Positions 35,475 to 46,991 of a stretch of 64,000 nt of DNA are shown piece after piece (within the stretch, counting starts at the first letter, position 1; each line of letters begins with the position of its first letter). A model generated the notes under the pieces. That model made no database searches, was not told the origin of the DNA, and saw nothing but the letters and a program-made list of their open reading frames with translations. This DNA comes from Pristionchus mayeri. Its lineage: Eukaryota > Nematoda > Chromadorea > Rhabditida > Neodiplogasteridae. Location of the stretch: NCBI GenBank assembly GCA_036245805.1, contig BTRK01000001.1, positions 28,527,087 to 28,591,086 on the forward strand, written 5' to 3'. The position numbers were made by a program, and so were the translations under genes.

Positions 35475-38400
35475 TCAATTGTAATAGGATCGCTTCTTCT
35501 TCTCGTAATTGACATTGTAGTGCTTCATGAGGACGAAGAAGCAGACGATGTAAGCGATGCCGAAGATGACCAAGAGGAAGCAACGATGCATCACAATCTT
35601 CACGATTATCGTCCCAGCCTTGTTCTCCGACCTGACAATTATCGATTGGTTGTAGTTATGATGAGTCTAAAATCAATCCCTAACCACTCTTCCCTTCACC
35701 TTGTATACACATTTTCCTAGGCTAATAGAGACTAGATAGCGTTAGCTTTGGTGGAAATGACTTCGATTAGATCGGCGTCAGAGCAGCGATATAGTCATTT
35801 CCCACGAAGCAAACCCGCACTATGTCGGATGATCACCGTCGGATGATAGCCAAAGTAGTACCCTTCTGCAGAACTTTCACCGGAGCATTTTTTATTCTGC
35901 AGGAACCTGCGAATATACTGCGGAAGGGAACTATTTACGGTTATCAAAGTGATCATCCGACGTGGTGCCGCAGACCCTACTGCGCACTTACTTCTCCCAC
36001 TCCTTGAGCTTTGCCTCGACCTTCGGTTTGATTGCCAATCGGACTGCGAGAGCGGCCAGAACCAGCACGAAGATGACGTATTGACATTGCACGAATGTGG
36101 CTGGAGATGAGATGAGCATTAGAAGTTTCAGAGTACTTTGAACGGCGCTAGCTCGGATAATCACCATGATACCCTTCAGAATTGAAAAGTTCTGCACAAA
36201 GGTACTATTTTTGGGTCAAAGGCTATCATCCGACTGTAATCATCCGGCCGAGGACCATTTTTGGCACTAGGCCGGATGAGAACTATGACGTCATGCCGCC
36301 TTTGATCAATAAAAAGTGGCATGACGTCACAGTTCTCATCCGGCCATTTTGAACGTGCTTACCCATAGTCGGAAGCACCTCCGTTTTGGGGAAATGATCG
36401 GTCATCACTCCAACGATAACCGCGGTGGAAACCGCAGCTGCCAGTCCGATGTTTACCTTAATTATTATTTTTCCCGTAAAATATTGATTGATTACCAGCG
36501 ATTCGACAGTGCTCGAATCCGCAGCCATTGTGAGTGCGGCGAGCACGAGAAAACCGAGGATGCACGAGGGGAAGATGACCAGACGAATCCAGAAGTAGGG
36601 ATGACGCTTCATCGTCACTTTGTACACCAGCTGCAATTATTGTGTAATTATTGTATAATTATTGTATCATTATTATTATTATTATTATTATTATTGTATT
36701 ATTGTACTGTATAACATAATCACAGCTAACAATGACTGTTGTCAGATCAACGTTACTAAATATTGCCAAGATTTTCAAAAAAAGAACTATCCAAAGTTAA
36801 GATGATATGAGAGGAATCGCGAGAGAATCTACCATTTGAGGGGGTGAGCGGCGGTAGGAATCAAGTTTGTCCTATCTTGAAACAAATTTGGTGACAAGTA
36901 CTTCAAGTGATGCTCTTTCAAACTGCGTCGTCAGAATTTTGATATCTGTCGTCATCGTTGAGATTCAGAAGGACAAACATGGTACTCTCACTTTTTGATA
37001 GTCAAATCGCGCTCACCTAAATTATCATAAATCCCTTCAAAATAAAGATAGAAGGCTGTTCTTTGTTTCAAATGAAAGCTACCATCGTGCTCTACAACTT
37101 TACTGTGCATTATATGTTGATTCCCACTATGGTTTCACACTTCCATTGGTCAAAAATGACCATCGGACCGAAAATTTGAAAATCGATATTTTGACCCCCA
37201 TCAACTCGTGGGATGGGTCCACTTGAACTAAAGGGCTTTCAAATAATGTAAATACGTCCCTCGAAGTTGCTCAAAGAAAATGGGCTCCTGGAATTACGAT
37301 ATTTCTATTGATTTCTCCGGGGAAAGGTCCAAAAGTACAGCCCAGGTCAAAATAGGCCTAGAGACCCGAATTATAGCTAGAAATGTAGATCACGATGAGC
37401 TAAACATTTCATCTGTTGAAAGTGATTCTCTATCTTATCGTTGAAGCGTGCTACAAAGCCTGGAAGTTGACCATAAATAGGCTAGAATCCCCCGAGAGCG
37501 CGTGCTCTAACCGTCTCGCGCTCTCGCCGGCTGACCTCCCTCTTCCTCCCCTCTATTTAGTGCTCTCCCGCACGCGTCTCACGTCGGTTTTGACCAACTT
37601 CTAGGCTCTGTAGCAAACTTCAACGTAAAGATAGAGACTCACTTTCAACAGATGAAATGTTTAGCTCATCATGCTCTACATTTCTAGCCATAGTTCGGGT
37701 CTCTAGGCCTATTTTGACCTGGGCTGTACTTTCGCACCTTTCCTCGGATAAATCAATGGAAATATCGCAATTCGAGGAGCCCATTTTCTTTGAGCAACTT
37801 CGAGGGATGTATTTACATTATTTGAAAGCCCATTAGTTCAAGTGGACCCATCCCACGAGTTTATGGGGGTCAAAATATCGATTCTCAAATTTTCGGTCCG
37901 ATGGTCATTTTTGACAAATGGAAGTGTGAAACCATAGGGGAATCAACCTGTAATGTAGTTTTGGAAGCTTTTGAACTATTTTGAGCCCAAATGGGGGCAA
38001 TTGAATATACGGAAGTACTCTTGTACAGAACTCAGTTTGGGGTCGCCGCACAAAAGTGAGCCCATTTTTTTTATCCATACTCAGATTTCTCTAATTTTTG
38101 GCAGGAAGTTACATCCGTGTATGGACTACAACTTAAGCATGATAACCCAAAACGTTTTTCCGATTTCCAAATTTACGTCACTTTTGGTCCACCCGACCGC
38201 CCCGCACCAAGATGAAAACCAGGAATGATGACGTCAACAGTAAAGTTGTAGAGCACGATGGTAGCTTTCATTTGAAACAAAGAACAGCCTTCTATCTTTA
38301 TTTTGAAGGGATTTATGATCATTTAGGTGATCGCGATTTGACTATCAAAAAGTGAGAGTACCATCTTTGTCCTTCTGAATCTTAACGATAACGTCAGATA

Positions 38401-40773
38401 TCAAAATTCTGACGACGCAGTTTGAAAGAGCATCACTTGAAGTACTTGTAACCAAATTTGTTTCAAGATAGGACAAACTTGATTCCTACCGCCGCGGCGT
38501 GGTCCATTCTCTCGCGATTCCCCTCATATATTGGTGAAAGAGCGAATGAATGAGAAGTATGAGGGATGATTTGCATAGTAAGCAAATATTTGTATAGTTG
38601 TCTCTGAATGTCCAATGCGGTACAGTACTCATACCAGAGTAGCGCCTGATCCTGAATGCTGATCCTTCTCATCCGCTGATAACTCGAAATCGGAAGTAAT
38701 TTTCCATTCACTGTCGGACTGCAAATAGAAAAGTAAAAACAAATCTGAAGTATGTCATACCTCCGTGTCAGAAAGAATGTACGTTGAGCCTTTTAATGCG
38801 TACATACTCGAACATTCGATTCCAATGTCAAAACTTTGGCTGTCGAAAGGAAAGTTGGGAAATCTCATGTTCACGGACATTAGATAATTCCACACTGTTA
38901 CGTCGGCCACTCTTCCAGTATGGTGAACCTAACGCAGGCGCTTTTACTTGAACTCGAAATCATTAATCATTTATTTTCAAAAATAATGAAATATGGAAGC
39001 CAAACCTTCACGTTCGGTTTGGTACGATGAGCAGTGCGGAATTCGAGCCAACTCGTCGGATGAACTGGCGGCACCCAGATAGACTCACTGAGTTAAACGT
39101 TTTCACAGAAAAAATCGGCGTTTCTTAGTTATTTGTGGAGATACACACTGACACTATCTAACCGTGTAACATCAATAGAAGTGAGGCCACCGTAATCCTT
39201 TGGATTCCATCTAAGTCGATGATCAACCCTGAAATTTGTGGATTTAAATATGGAAGAAACAGGGAAGTTGCACCATGCCATGAAGAGGGTTATTGACACC
39301 TTGATAGTCTGGTCTTTCTCACTCTGAAAAGGGGAACATGGAAGGCGGATGATAGACGAAAAACCCACAATAGCTGAGATCCCCGCGTTCATAGGAACAA
39401 TCTTCACTATTTGTCTTCGTTTGAGAATTTCGGGTTTATCTTCATCGGTGGGAACTTTAAATAAACCAATTAGCAAAAAATGAGTAAGAGATGTATCTAG
39501 AAGTATTCAGAGTCAATAATTTCACGGTCAGCATCGTATTCGGTAAACGCGTTGAACCGTATTGTAAGAGTTTTTGTGGAATTGTCAAACCACGTATTGC
39601 ATTTAATTAATTGATAAAATATTCACGGTAGACATGTGGAGCAATCGTTGGTTGAGATATTTTCCTCATATTTTCACCCAATCGATGGTGAGCATCATTC
39701 AGCTTCTCATCGTGAACTGGATACAAGTTGTCTGAACAGCAATGTTAAACTTTGAATAAAAAGGTTTATATTTAAAATTTCTCGTATGGTTTATATTTGA
39801 CTTGATAGAACGAATCCGACAACGTTTAGCATATGTGGGATAAGGTACGACTGAAGTCTGGAATAATTTGAATTTTTACCTATTATACACAAAACTGATT
39901 TGTTTGCATGCACAACAGGCTCCGCCGCATAAATCGGATGCTTTATCATTATTTTCTTGCATTCGGCCGACTGTAAATTTGTAAATTTGTAAAGTACATT
40001 TTGATAAAAAAATATTCATATTCCACTTTAAAATAAGTTTTCTTATGCGAAAAGGCAGTATACAGTCCGGTCAGATCCCTACATGAAAACGGGACTCCCC
40101 GGGAGACCCCGGATGTCCCCCCGTGTCCCCCCCGCCATTTTGCGGCTCGGGCAGAGAAAGAACTAATTCGAATTTTTGGTTTTCAGACTCAGGAGGTCCT
40201 TCCCGATCGATTGGCATATAATTCATAAATTAATAAATTTGCGATAAATCGTAGTTTAATTTTGAAAATCAAGGATAATTAATCGGAAACGAAGAACTAC
40301 GGTAGTTAATTTGCACATTCGCCGGTCCGGCTCTGGGTCCATCTAGTTAACTACCGTAGTTCTTCGTTTCCGATTAATTATCCTTGATTTTCAAAATTAA
40401 ACTACGATTTATCGCAAATTTATGAATTTATGAATTATATGCCAATCGATCGGGAAGGACCTCCCGAGTCTGAAAACCAAAAATTCGAATTAGTTCTTTC
40501 TCTGCACGAGCCGCAAAATGGCGGGGGGACACGGGGGGACATCCGGGGACTCCCGGGGAGTCCCGTTTTCATGTAGGGATCTGACCGGACTGTACATCTA
40601 TAGTATACTATCTGCTAATTTTCAAATGCTATTCACAACTAAATGACGTTTTACTTAACGATTTAGAGAAATGCGTGTAAACAGTACTAACGGAGGTCGT
40701 AATAAGTGTACAAGAATTGCCGGCGTTGGGGAATTGATTGCCGACACACGTTGGAGGTTGAATGGATAGAACG
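35475..40773 (-). CDS. Pentameric ligand-gated ion channel subunit (Cys-loop superfamily), 5' end incomplete
   Basis: Exons from 39454 down join in phase: 39408-39454, 39274-39323, 39163-39228, 39006-39087, 38761-38928, 38635-38718, 36496-36630, 36363-36456, 35992-36100, 35475-35631. Upstream ligand-domain exons lie near 40673-40773, 39882-39972 and 39627-39731. Landmarks are VDHRLRWNPKDYGG, ESIWVPPV and FPNFPFDSQSF (the Cys-loop position), then TM1 FWIRLVIFPSCILGFLVL, TM2 GLAAAVSTAVIVGV, TM3 YVIFVLVLAALAV and TM4 FLLVIFGIAYIVCFFVL. Both canonical Cys-loop cysteines are replaced. Between 39627 and the next coding segment (about 39542-39600) no AG acceptor exists, so one exon junction is broken or unusual. 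Two introns carry foldback elements. The ligand is unknown. A truncated paralogue lies at 30300-31214. Confidence 0.8.
35824..35963. mobile_element. MITE with GTCGGATGATCAC ends
   Basis: The ends GTCGGATGATCAC and GTGATCATCCGAC are inverted, with about 115 bp inside. It lies in the last intron of the channel gene. A related sequence with GCTATCATCCGAC lies on the other side of the 109-bp exon at 35992-36100. Confidence 0.65.
36151..36347. mobile_element. Two adjacent MITE-like repeats
   Basis: 36151-36250 carries GATAATCACC ... CATCCGGCC-type ends. 36269-36347 is a tight inverted repeat, GGCCGGATGAGAACT(A)TGACGTCA against TGACGTCACAGTTCTCATCC. Both belong to the GGNCGGATGA family and sit in the intron between TM2 and TM3 exons of the channel gene. 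Confidence 0.55.
36664..36703. repeat. ATT microsatellite
   Basis: About ten tandem ATT units lie just upstream of the TM1 exon in the channel gene's intron. Confidence 0.85.
36804..38531. mobile_element. Foldback element D, in channel-gene intron
   Basis: Inverted arms start ATATGAGAGGAATCGCGAGA and end TCGCGATTCCCCTCATAT. They share CAAGTTTGTCCTATCTTGAA and GTAGAGCACGATGGTAGC. The arms are about 650 bp on the left, and longer on the right because of an extra internal segment near 37940-38230. It sits in the intron separating the ligand domain from TM1. Confidence 0.85.
40073..40592. mobile_element. Foldback element E, TA-flanked
   Basis: This is a 520-bp near-perfect palindrome with ends CAGTCCGGTCAGATCCCTAC, and TA on both sides (40071-40072 and 40593-40594). 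Arms of about 250 bp meet near 40330. It is Tc1/mariner-like in ends and target and non-autonomous. It lies in a 5' intron of the channel gene. Confidence 0.9.
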
Positions 40774-41785
40774 CTGAAAAAAACACAATGACATTTTCTT
40801 CTACTGATTGTCATGTTCGAAGGCAATGGTGTGCTGCTCTACACTATGCATGGATGGCTACTGTTTTCAAAAAAAGTCCAATCAACATTCCTTCCTTCCA
40901 CCATACTTCACTCTTTGTGTATCCTTCCAGTACAACAGAACAACTAATTCTGAGCAGACATTTCATAGGATCACACCATTTTTGATGGATTGAAATTGGC
41001 AACTCGACCGATCGATAATGGTTGAATATATTACAATAGAAAATGCAAATGCTATGCAAATCGAGGTGAAAGAGGTGAACAATATGATTTTCCAAACCAA
41101 AAATCAGATTCGGAATCAACGGGAACACTATCGTCCCTCTCCTAAGAAGATGGTCACGTCGAGATCTCAAATTGGTCATTTTTACTATAATACTCTCCAC
41201 AAACACTGTCTGCACCCGGGGTTCACGGCGTTTTACAGGGGGTGGGCGAGAGATGAGAGAGCGCAGAGAAAGAGAGCAATCTCTCGCGAATTTACATCCT
41301 CTCTCGCGATTGGTCTCGACGAGAATGTTTTTTTGGAAACTTGGCATAGAATGGCGTGGGGTTCAGTTGTAGGAACGATATTTATCGGATGCATCACTCA
41401 TTCAAACACTAGCTATGTGGGGTGTGGGCGATGTGTTTGAGAGTAAGAAAAGGGACAGAGAGAAAAAAGGAGATGCCTAGACGATTAGCAATATGACTGA
41501 GCACCTTGCAAAAACACTTTGCGGAGGATAAGAACTATAAAAATCGTACAAATTGCAATTAAATGTGAATGAAACCCCCTTGATTAGGAATATCTTCGGG
41601 AAGAGGCTGGCGAGAGGAATTGGGAACGTAACTCGGGAGGGGGGGGGGGGAGAAAAGATGTTCTCATTTTTTTTCACGTTCTCATCTCGATGATTCTGGA
41701 GACGTCGTGATGAAGAAGGCAGACTGCACGAAAAGTGGAGAGACAAACGGACGACGATCCACAGAATGGTTCAAGTCCTTCTCTC
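40774..41785. other. No supported gene; partial similarity to 50.7-50.9 kb
   Basis: About 41365-41500 resembles 50710-50860, sharing GTAGGAACGATATTTATC and a CATGACT(A/G)AGCA-type motif. 41640-41651 is a G run. The long minus-strand frame at 40844-41347 lacks any family signature and is not called. Confidence 0.45.
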
Positions 41786-43358
41786 ACAAGGGAATGATCA
41801 GTGGTAGAAGTAAAATTATCAAAAGTGGCACTTCTTTACTTCGCGGGACCACCCCGTAATAGTGTGGAATAAGAAGGAAACTGATAATTATTTGGAGTGT
41901 TATTGGACTCAGTTAGACAATAATTCATAATAATTAGACTGTGCTAGTTTGAAATTCTCTAATGCCTGACACACTACGCCGCAGCTCATTCCCCACGATT
42001 ACGGGGTGGTCCCGCGAAGTAAAGAAGTGCCTCAAAAGTGACCTGTCTGGGGTTCATCTATAGCATGAGGGCATCCTAAATCTGTTTTGAAAAAATTCCC
42101 ATATTGATCTTTGATCGATAGAAATCGAATCGAAAATTTGCCTCAAATTTTGCGTTTCATCTTCGCTCACTTTCACGAGGGGCGAAGCGTGGCCCGAGTG
42201 GTCTAGTGGTCCAAGGCGCACGCTAATGAAATTGTTTTTTTGGAAGTTCGATGCCATTCAAGTGCATCATTTTTTTGCTTTTTTGTGAAGGATGAGCTTT
42301 ATGATTTTGATCTGTAGATCTTTTGATTTTGACTCACTTTACATTCTGAATCGCTTTCATTTCACTTTTTAAATTCTCCCCGCTTCTGTCATTTCCCAGT
42401 TAGTTCATCATGTTATTTTCGGCGCAAGCTGTTGTAACAGCTTTGCCTCTCCATTTCGGAGTTGCGTTCTCTGGCCCTCCTCCTTCGTCTCTCTCTGATC
42501 AAGAACGGAGAATGTTTTCTCGGCTCAAGATTCTCCTCTCCGAGAAGGAAAGCGGATTAGTCGAATCGGAAGATGAAGAAGAGCTTGGGATCTAATCCGG
42601 AGACTCGGATTCCGATTACGATGCGGAAAATGATGCGACTCCGAACAAGCGGAAGCGAAAGCCATGGAGCAACATCGATCGCCCAGCCTCTAGACCTGTG
42701 CTATAACCAGCAGTGGAAGGCGTGATGAGACGATGAGACGATTGAATGATGCTGTTCTTGTGCACGAGATTGACTTACCCATGCACACCCGGGACAATCT
42801 CCTCCGCACCATCTCGAAGGTGTACTGATCCTTTGGCGCCCGCATGTTCACCGAGTACAGGAATAGGTCTGGTTTAAAGGCGGATATCTCGACGTACACC
42901 CGGACAAGTTCGATACCCCTCCCCATGCTTGGTGTGGGAAGTGAGAGCCCATGTTCCGATCCAGAAGTAATACTATGCCCCTACTGCGAAAAGGCCCATT
43001 GTTTCAAGTGTTTCATAATCGAGTCTCACCGTTGTGCTTCATATTATACAGTATTATTGATAAAAATGTGAAAATCTGAATCTCCTCCTTCACAAAAAAG
43101 TGATGCACTTGAATGGCATCGAACAATTTCATTAGCGTGCGCCTTGGACCACTAGACCACACGGGCCACTCTTCGCCTCTCGTGAAAGTGAGTGAAGATG
43201 AAACGCAAAATTTGAGGCAACTTTCGATTCGATTTCTATCGATCAAAGATCAATATGGGAATTTTTTGAAAACGGATTTCGGACGCCCACATGGTATAGA
43301 TGAACCCCAGACAGGTCAGTTTTGATAATTTTACTTCGACCACTGACCATTCCCTTGT
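41786..43358. mobile_element. Long-inverted-repeat element with tRNA-like arms
   Basis: The ends ACAAGGGAATGATCAGTGG and its inverse (with one change) enclose arms of about 275-300 bp, 41786-42292 (interrupted by the MITE at 41827-42031) and about 43085-43358. Each arm contains a tRNA-like A-box stretch, GTGGTCTAGTGGTCCAAGG, and a TTCGATGCC. The centre (42300-43080) has broken coding remnants on the + strand: LSDQERRMFSRLKILLSEKE near 42490 and CPYCEKAHCFKCF near 42985. No target duplication was found. The ends loosely resemble those of the 43834-50470 element (CACAAGGGAA against CACAGGGAAA). Confidence 0.75.
41827..42031. mobile_element. hAT-like MITE nested in the inverted-repeat arm
   Basis: This is a 205-bp element with inverted ends GGCACTTCTTTACTTCGCGG and an 8-bp direct duplication TCAAAAGT at 41819-41826 and 42032-42039. 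The uninterrupted equivalent in the opposite arm (near 43318-43328) shows a single target copy. An 8-bp duplication is typical of hAT elements. Confidence 0.88.
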
Positions 43359-43833
43359 CAGTGGAAAAAAGGAGGAGCGACGGAGCAGTCTTGAATGATG
43401 ACGGAAATGTGACGGTGGAATCGTCGAGTATCCCTCCCTGGGAGAGCGCGAGGAGGGATAGCACGAAGATCCTCCTGGCCGCGAAGAAGAATCACTTCAA
43501 GGTTGTTGGCTAGGATGGTGCAGTAGAGCCAAATGAGAGGGTTGAAGTGGTCGGGAGGGAAGGGACAACGCTTGGGGTAGCGGGTCCGGGGCGGGGCTGC
43601 TTCGGTTCCTGTTTCCAGGAGATGTGGTGTCGACGGGAGAAAGCTCGGTGCTGAAGAACTCGTTGCAGCACTCGGGATCTCCGTAGTTTCCGTTCCAGTA
43701 CGTCAACGTTGATGGTGCTGATGACGCTGGCGATGATGATGCTTGATACTGTGATGATGTCACGTCGACCAGCAGGAATAGTCTTTCCTCGCAACGTCTA
43801 TCTCCATCTTCGAATTCCTCGAAGTTGTAGAGG

Positions 43834-43975
43834 CTCACAGGGAAATAAGTCTACGACTTTAAAAGTCTAATCTCGTTAGGCTTCGAAAGTCTAAATATTA
43901 GACTTTCGAAGTTATGATATTAGACTTTGATAGACTGATACATAGAATCGGAAGTCTAATTTTTGGGTTCTAGTC
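43834..43975. repeat. Left end with subterminal AAGTCTAA motifs
   Basis: At least five copies of AAGTCTAAT or its inverse lie here, including the near-palindrome AAAGTCTAAATATTAGACTT. They are candidate transposase-binding sites, and the right end has the same arrangement. Confidence 0.75.
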
Positions 43976-44060
43976 TGTGGGCGGAACATGCCCTGAATTT
44001 CATTTTTTTGTTTTAACTGTTTTTTTTATCGATTCACCGTGAACTATTCGTTGTTCGCAG

Positions 44061-46991
44061 ATGTTTGTTTGCCCTTTCACTCTGTGCAAAGCTCCAAGGT
44101 TACGGACGGAATCGGAACTGGAAGTCCATTTACGGTGAGTTCCCATGTGTATTCCCTTCGATTCATGTTCATCCCTCGATCGATTCCCTCGTTAACAGAC
44201 TCTTCCATCGAAACATGGGTGGGGAGATCACGTGTCGCCTATGTGATTTCGCTGAATGCTACTCTACGATTGCAACATGGAGACGACATATGAAATCTCA
44301 GCACGCAGGAAGGGAAACAAGTGAGCCAGATACTATTCAAACAGCAATTTACACCGGGGGTGAAAATGGAATCAGCCTTCAAAAATAGTTGAGCTTCATA
44401 CTTCTTCGTGGTCAAAACAGTCCTGAAAATGAGATTGCATACCAACTGCGCAAAAAAATGTTTTGCTTGATGAAAGATGCGAAATCTGTAGGACCGGTGC
44501 AGTCAAGTTCACCTCTCATCACTAATAACGACGATGAAGACGTGGACATGGGAATGGAAGTAGAAGATGTACTAATGAACAACACGAGTGAAGAAGACCC
44601 TATCCCTTCCCTTCCTTCCGAGTCATCGAATGACTTCCCTTCCATGGTTCAGATGCTACTGGCAAATCTGAATGCGAAGTTGGATGGAGTGCCTGGTGTG
44701 GCCCATTTGGTGAAAGACGACGTGTTCTTCACTATCCACCGGGTACTCGATCTCTGCTGTGAGCACGCCCCATCCCTCCACGACATCGATTCTCTCATGT
44801 CGTCCTTCATGACCAAGTATCTGAGACAGAAGCATTCTCTCTCGGAGGGACTCATCCTCCCCCAACCCTTCCAACTAGGAGTCGAACAATCTCAACGAAG
44901 AGATAAGAATGGGCGAGTGGAGACAGTGAATACCCCCGTGTGTGCCTACGTTGTCCCCGTAGAGCAATCAATACGGCAGCTCATGAGTGATGATTCTGTA
45001 GCTAATGCACTCATATCCCACCCTCCCTTCAATCGAGAATCCATCGAGGGATTCCTGGATGGGTCGATTGGAGCAGCCCTGTCTGAGAATGCGCGTAGTC
45101 TGGGATGCATTCCCTCCCTCTGACTATGTTCGAGGATGATGCTGCAGCAGGGAATCGGAACGGGGGAGTCTCTCTCCGATACATGTTCTACACTATCGCC
45201 AGCCTTCCCCATCATCTCCGCTCTTCTCATCGCACTAAGTTGTTGTTCGCAATCGCACGAGCAAAGGATATGAAGAAGTACGGGGAGGATCTGCTACAAC
45301 GGAGATGGATAGAGGAGATGAAAGGAATGGAGCAGCCCATAGAGGTTACATGCGAATGATCTAACACATCAAAGAACTCAAAACATTATAGATAGTTATC
45401 AATGGAGCTCCTACCAAGTTTCTTGTGCGATTTTGTGAGATGACGGGGGACAACAAGGCACTGAATGCACTGTGTGGTTTCCGCCAGTGCTTCTCAAGTG
45501 GGAGATTCTGTAGGTAATCACACACAATCGGAAGTGAGGGAGAGGGGAGGAGAGAGTAAGAAGTGCTTACAGGGATTGCGAGATAGACTACTCTGAACTG
45601 GAGACTACTCTTCAATTGGAGAAACTAGATTTACGGACAGAAGAATCTTACGAGGCAGCTATTGGACAACTGGCAACACGGAAAAAATGGAAGGGCATCA
45701 GGTACACAATTGCAATCGCATAGAAAGAGAAGGACTAGTGGGTTGAAGATCACCGTGTGTTCTCAATCTCCTGCCTAGCTTCCATGTATTGAAGAGTGTT
45801 CCACATGATCTAATGCACGATGGAATGGAGGGTGAGATGAAAGAACAACCGGAAGTACCCTCCCTATCCCTCTTTCTTCATTCAGGGATTGCGAGGATAG
45901 AGATCAAGAGGGCAGTGACCTCTCTCTCTGAGAAGGGTGTCTCTCTCTCGCAGATCAATGAGAGAATCTTGCTATTCGCTTACGGGCCAAATGATAAAAC
46001 CAACAAGCCCGACCCGATTGCGCTCACACAGGGTAAGGAATGAATCTCGAAAGAAAGTTACCCTTATCTATCTCAGGTTCACTCGGACAGAGAGCCTATC
46101 AATCTCTCACCCTCCTCCGTCTCCTTCCATGGATTCTACGAGGAATGGGTGATCTCCCTCCTTCCTTCCTTGCTGCTTCTCGATTGATCTCCCTCCTTCT
46201 CTCTCCTCGGTTCTCGAGAGATCGAGATCTGGCACTAGTCACTTCCCTAGCAGAAGAGTATCTCCAGGTCAGACTATAAACATAGTTGAACACGCGAAAC
46301 GATAACAAACACTTGATTCAGTGCTCGCTACTAAACACTGCCCCTGAATCGGAGGAGGAAGAGAGTGAAGAGTCTCACCCCCGTCGCGCCAGTCACATAA
46401 AACCGAAACAACACTTCTTCCTCCACTACAGTTCATCCATCTTAAAGAGTGGCCCACCAAGACTCAATTGGTCCATGACCTACGAGTCTCTCCTTGCCTT
46501 CGCTAAGCGAGTCTCTTACTCAAGTTGCAACTACTCCAATCTCCCTCTCACCATCGCCAATGCCTATCAGAGGCATCTCCACTACTTGAGAAGCATAAAC
46601 TACACGGAGTTGACCCCAATCGGAGCCCTATCGAGGGATGACTACAACGGAATCAACTACAGGGGATTCGAAATACGAAGGAATGACTTCGTCGTCATGA
46701 GTTTCGATCAGCAACCCTCTTTCGGAAGAGTGATAAGATTCAGTCGAGGGAACACGGGATGGAAAGTAGTTGTCCGCAACTTTGTGACAGAAGAATTCAA
46801 TGACAAGTACAACGGATATCGATTGGTCGAGACAACGGGTACTAAAAAAAGCGCATTGATCGATTGATGGATGAAAACATTCCAGGTGAATCGACTATCC
46901 CCCTTCTCCAGATCTATTCCCTGCAGCCCCTAGATGGATACGAAACAGAGGAAAGCGACGTTTTCGCGGTCTTCCCCACTCACAGCATGAG
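44061..46991 (+). CDS. Transposon gene A: two C2H2 fingers plus long conserved core (candidate transposase)
   Basis: The start ATG at 44061 follows a TTCGCAG acceptor. Exon 1 (44061-44134) and exon 2 encode two C2H2 fingers, CPFTLCK...HLRLFH and CRLCDF...HMKSQH. The third exon (from about 44489) carries an acidic linker, then a helical domain. Further exons encode DDAAAGNRNGG, SLRYMFYTIASLPHHLRSSH, INGAPTKFLVRFCEMTGDN, GFRQCFSSGRFCRDCEID, SVPHDLMHDGMEG, a helical INERILLFAYGPND exon and IKPKQHFFLHYSSSI. A final region near WSMTYESLLAFAKR is followed by an RNDFVVMSFDQQPSFGRV module. The order matches an uncharacterised protein family that I recall as highly multiplied in cnidarians and fishes (motifs LPxDLxHDxLEG, KPKxHFLxHY). 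Reading across about 45095-45120 needs a short intron or a frameshift. The C-terminal exon is not fixed. The nuclease fold and catalytic residues are unknown to me. Confidence 0.7.

Noticed and set aside
40844..41347. 167-residue minus-strand open frame
   Set aside because: No motif, Arg/Ser/Leu-rich mix, and no fit to the channel gene's 5' exons that I could show.
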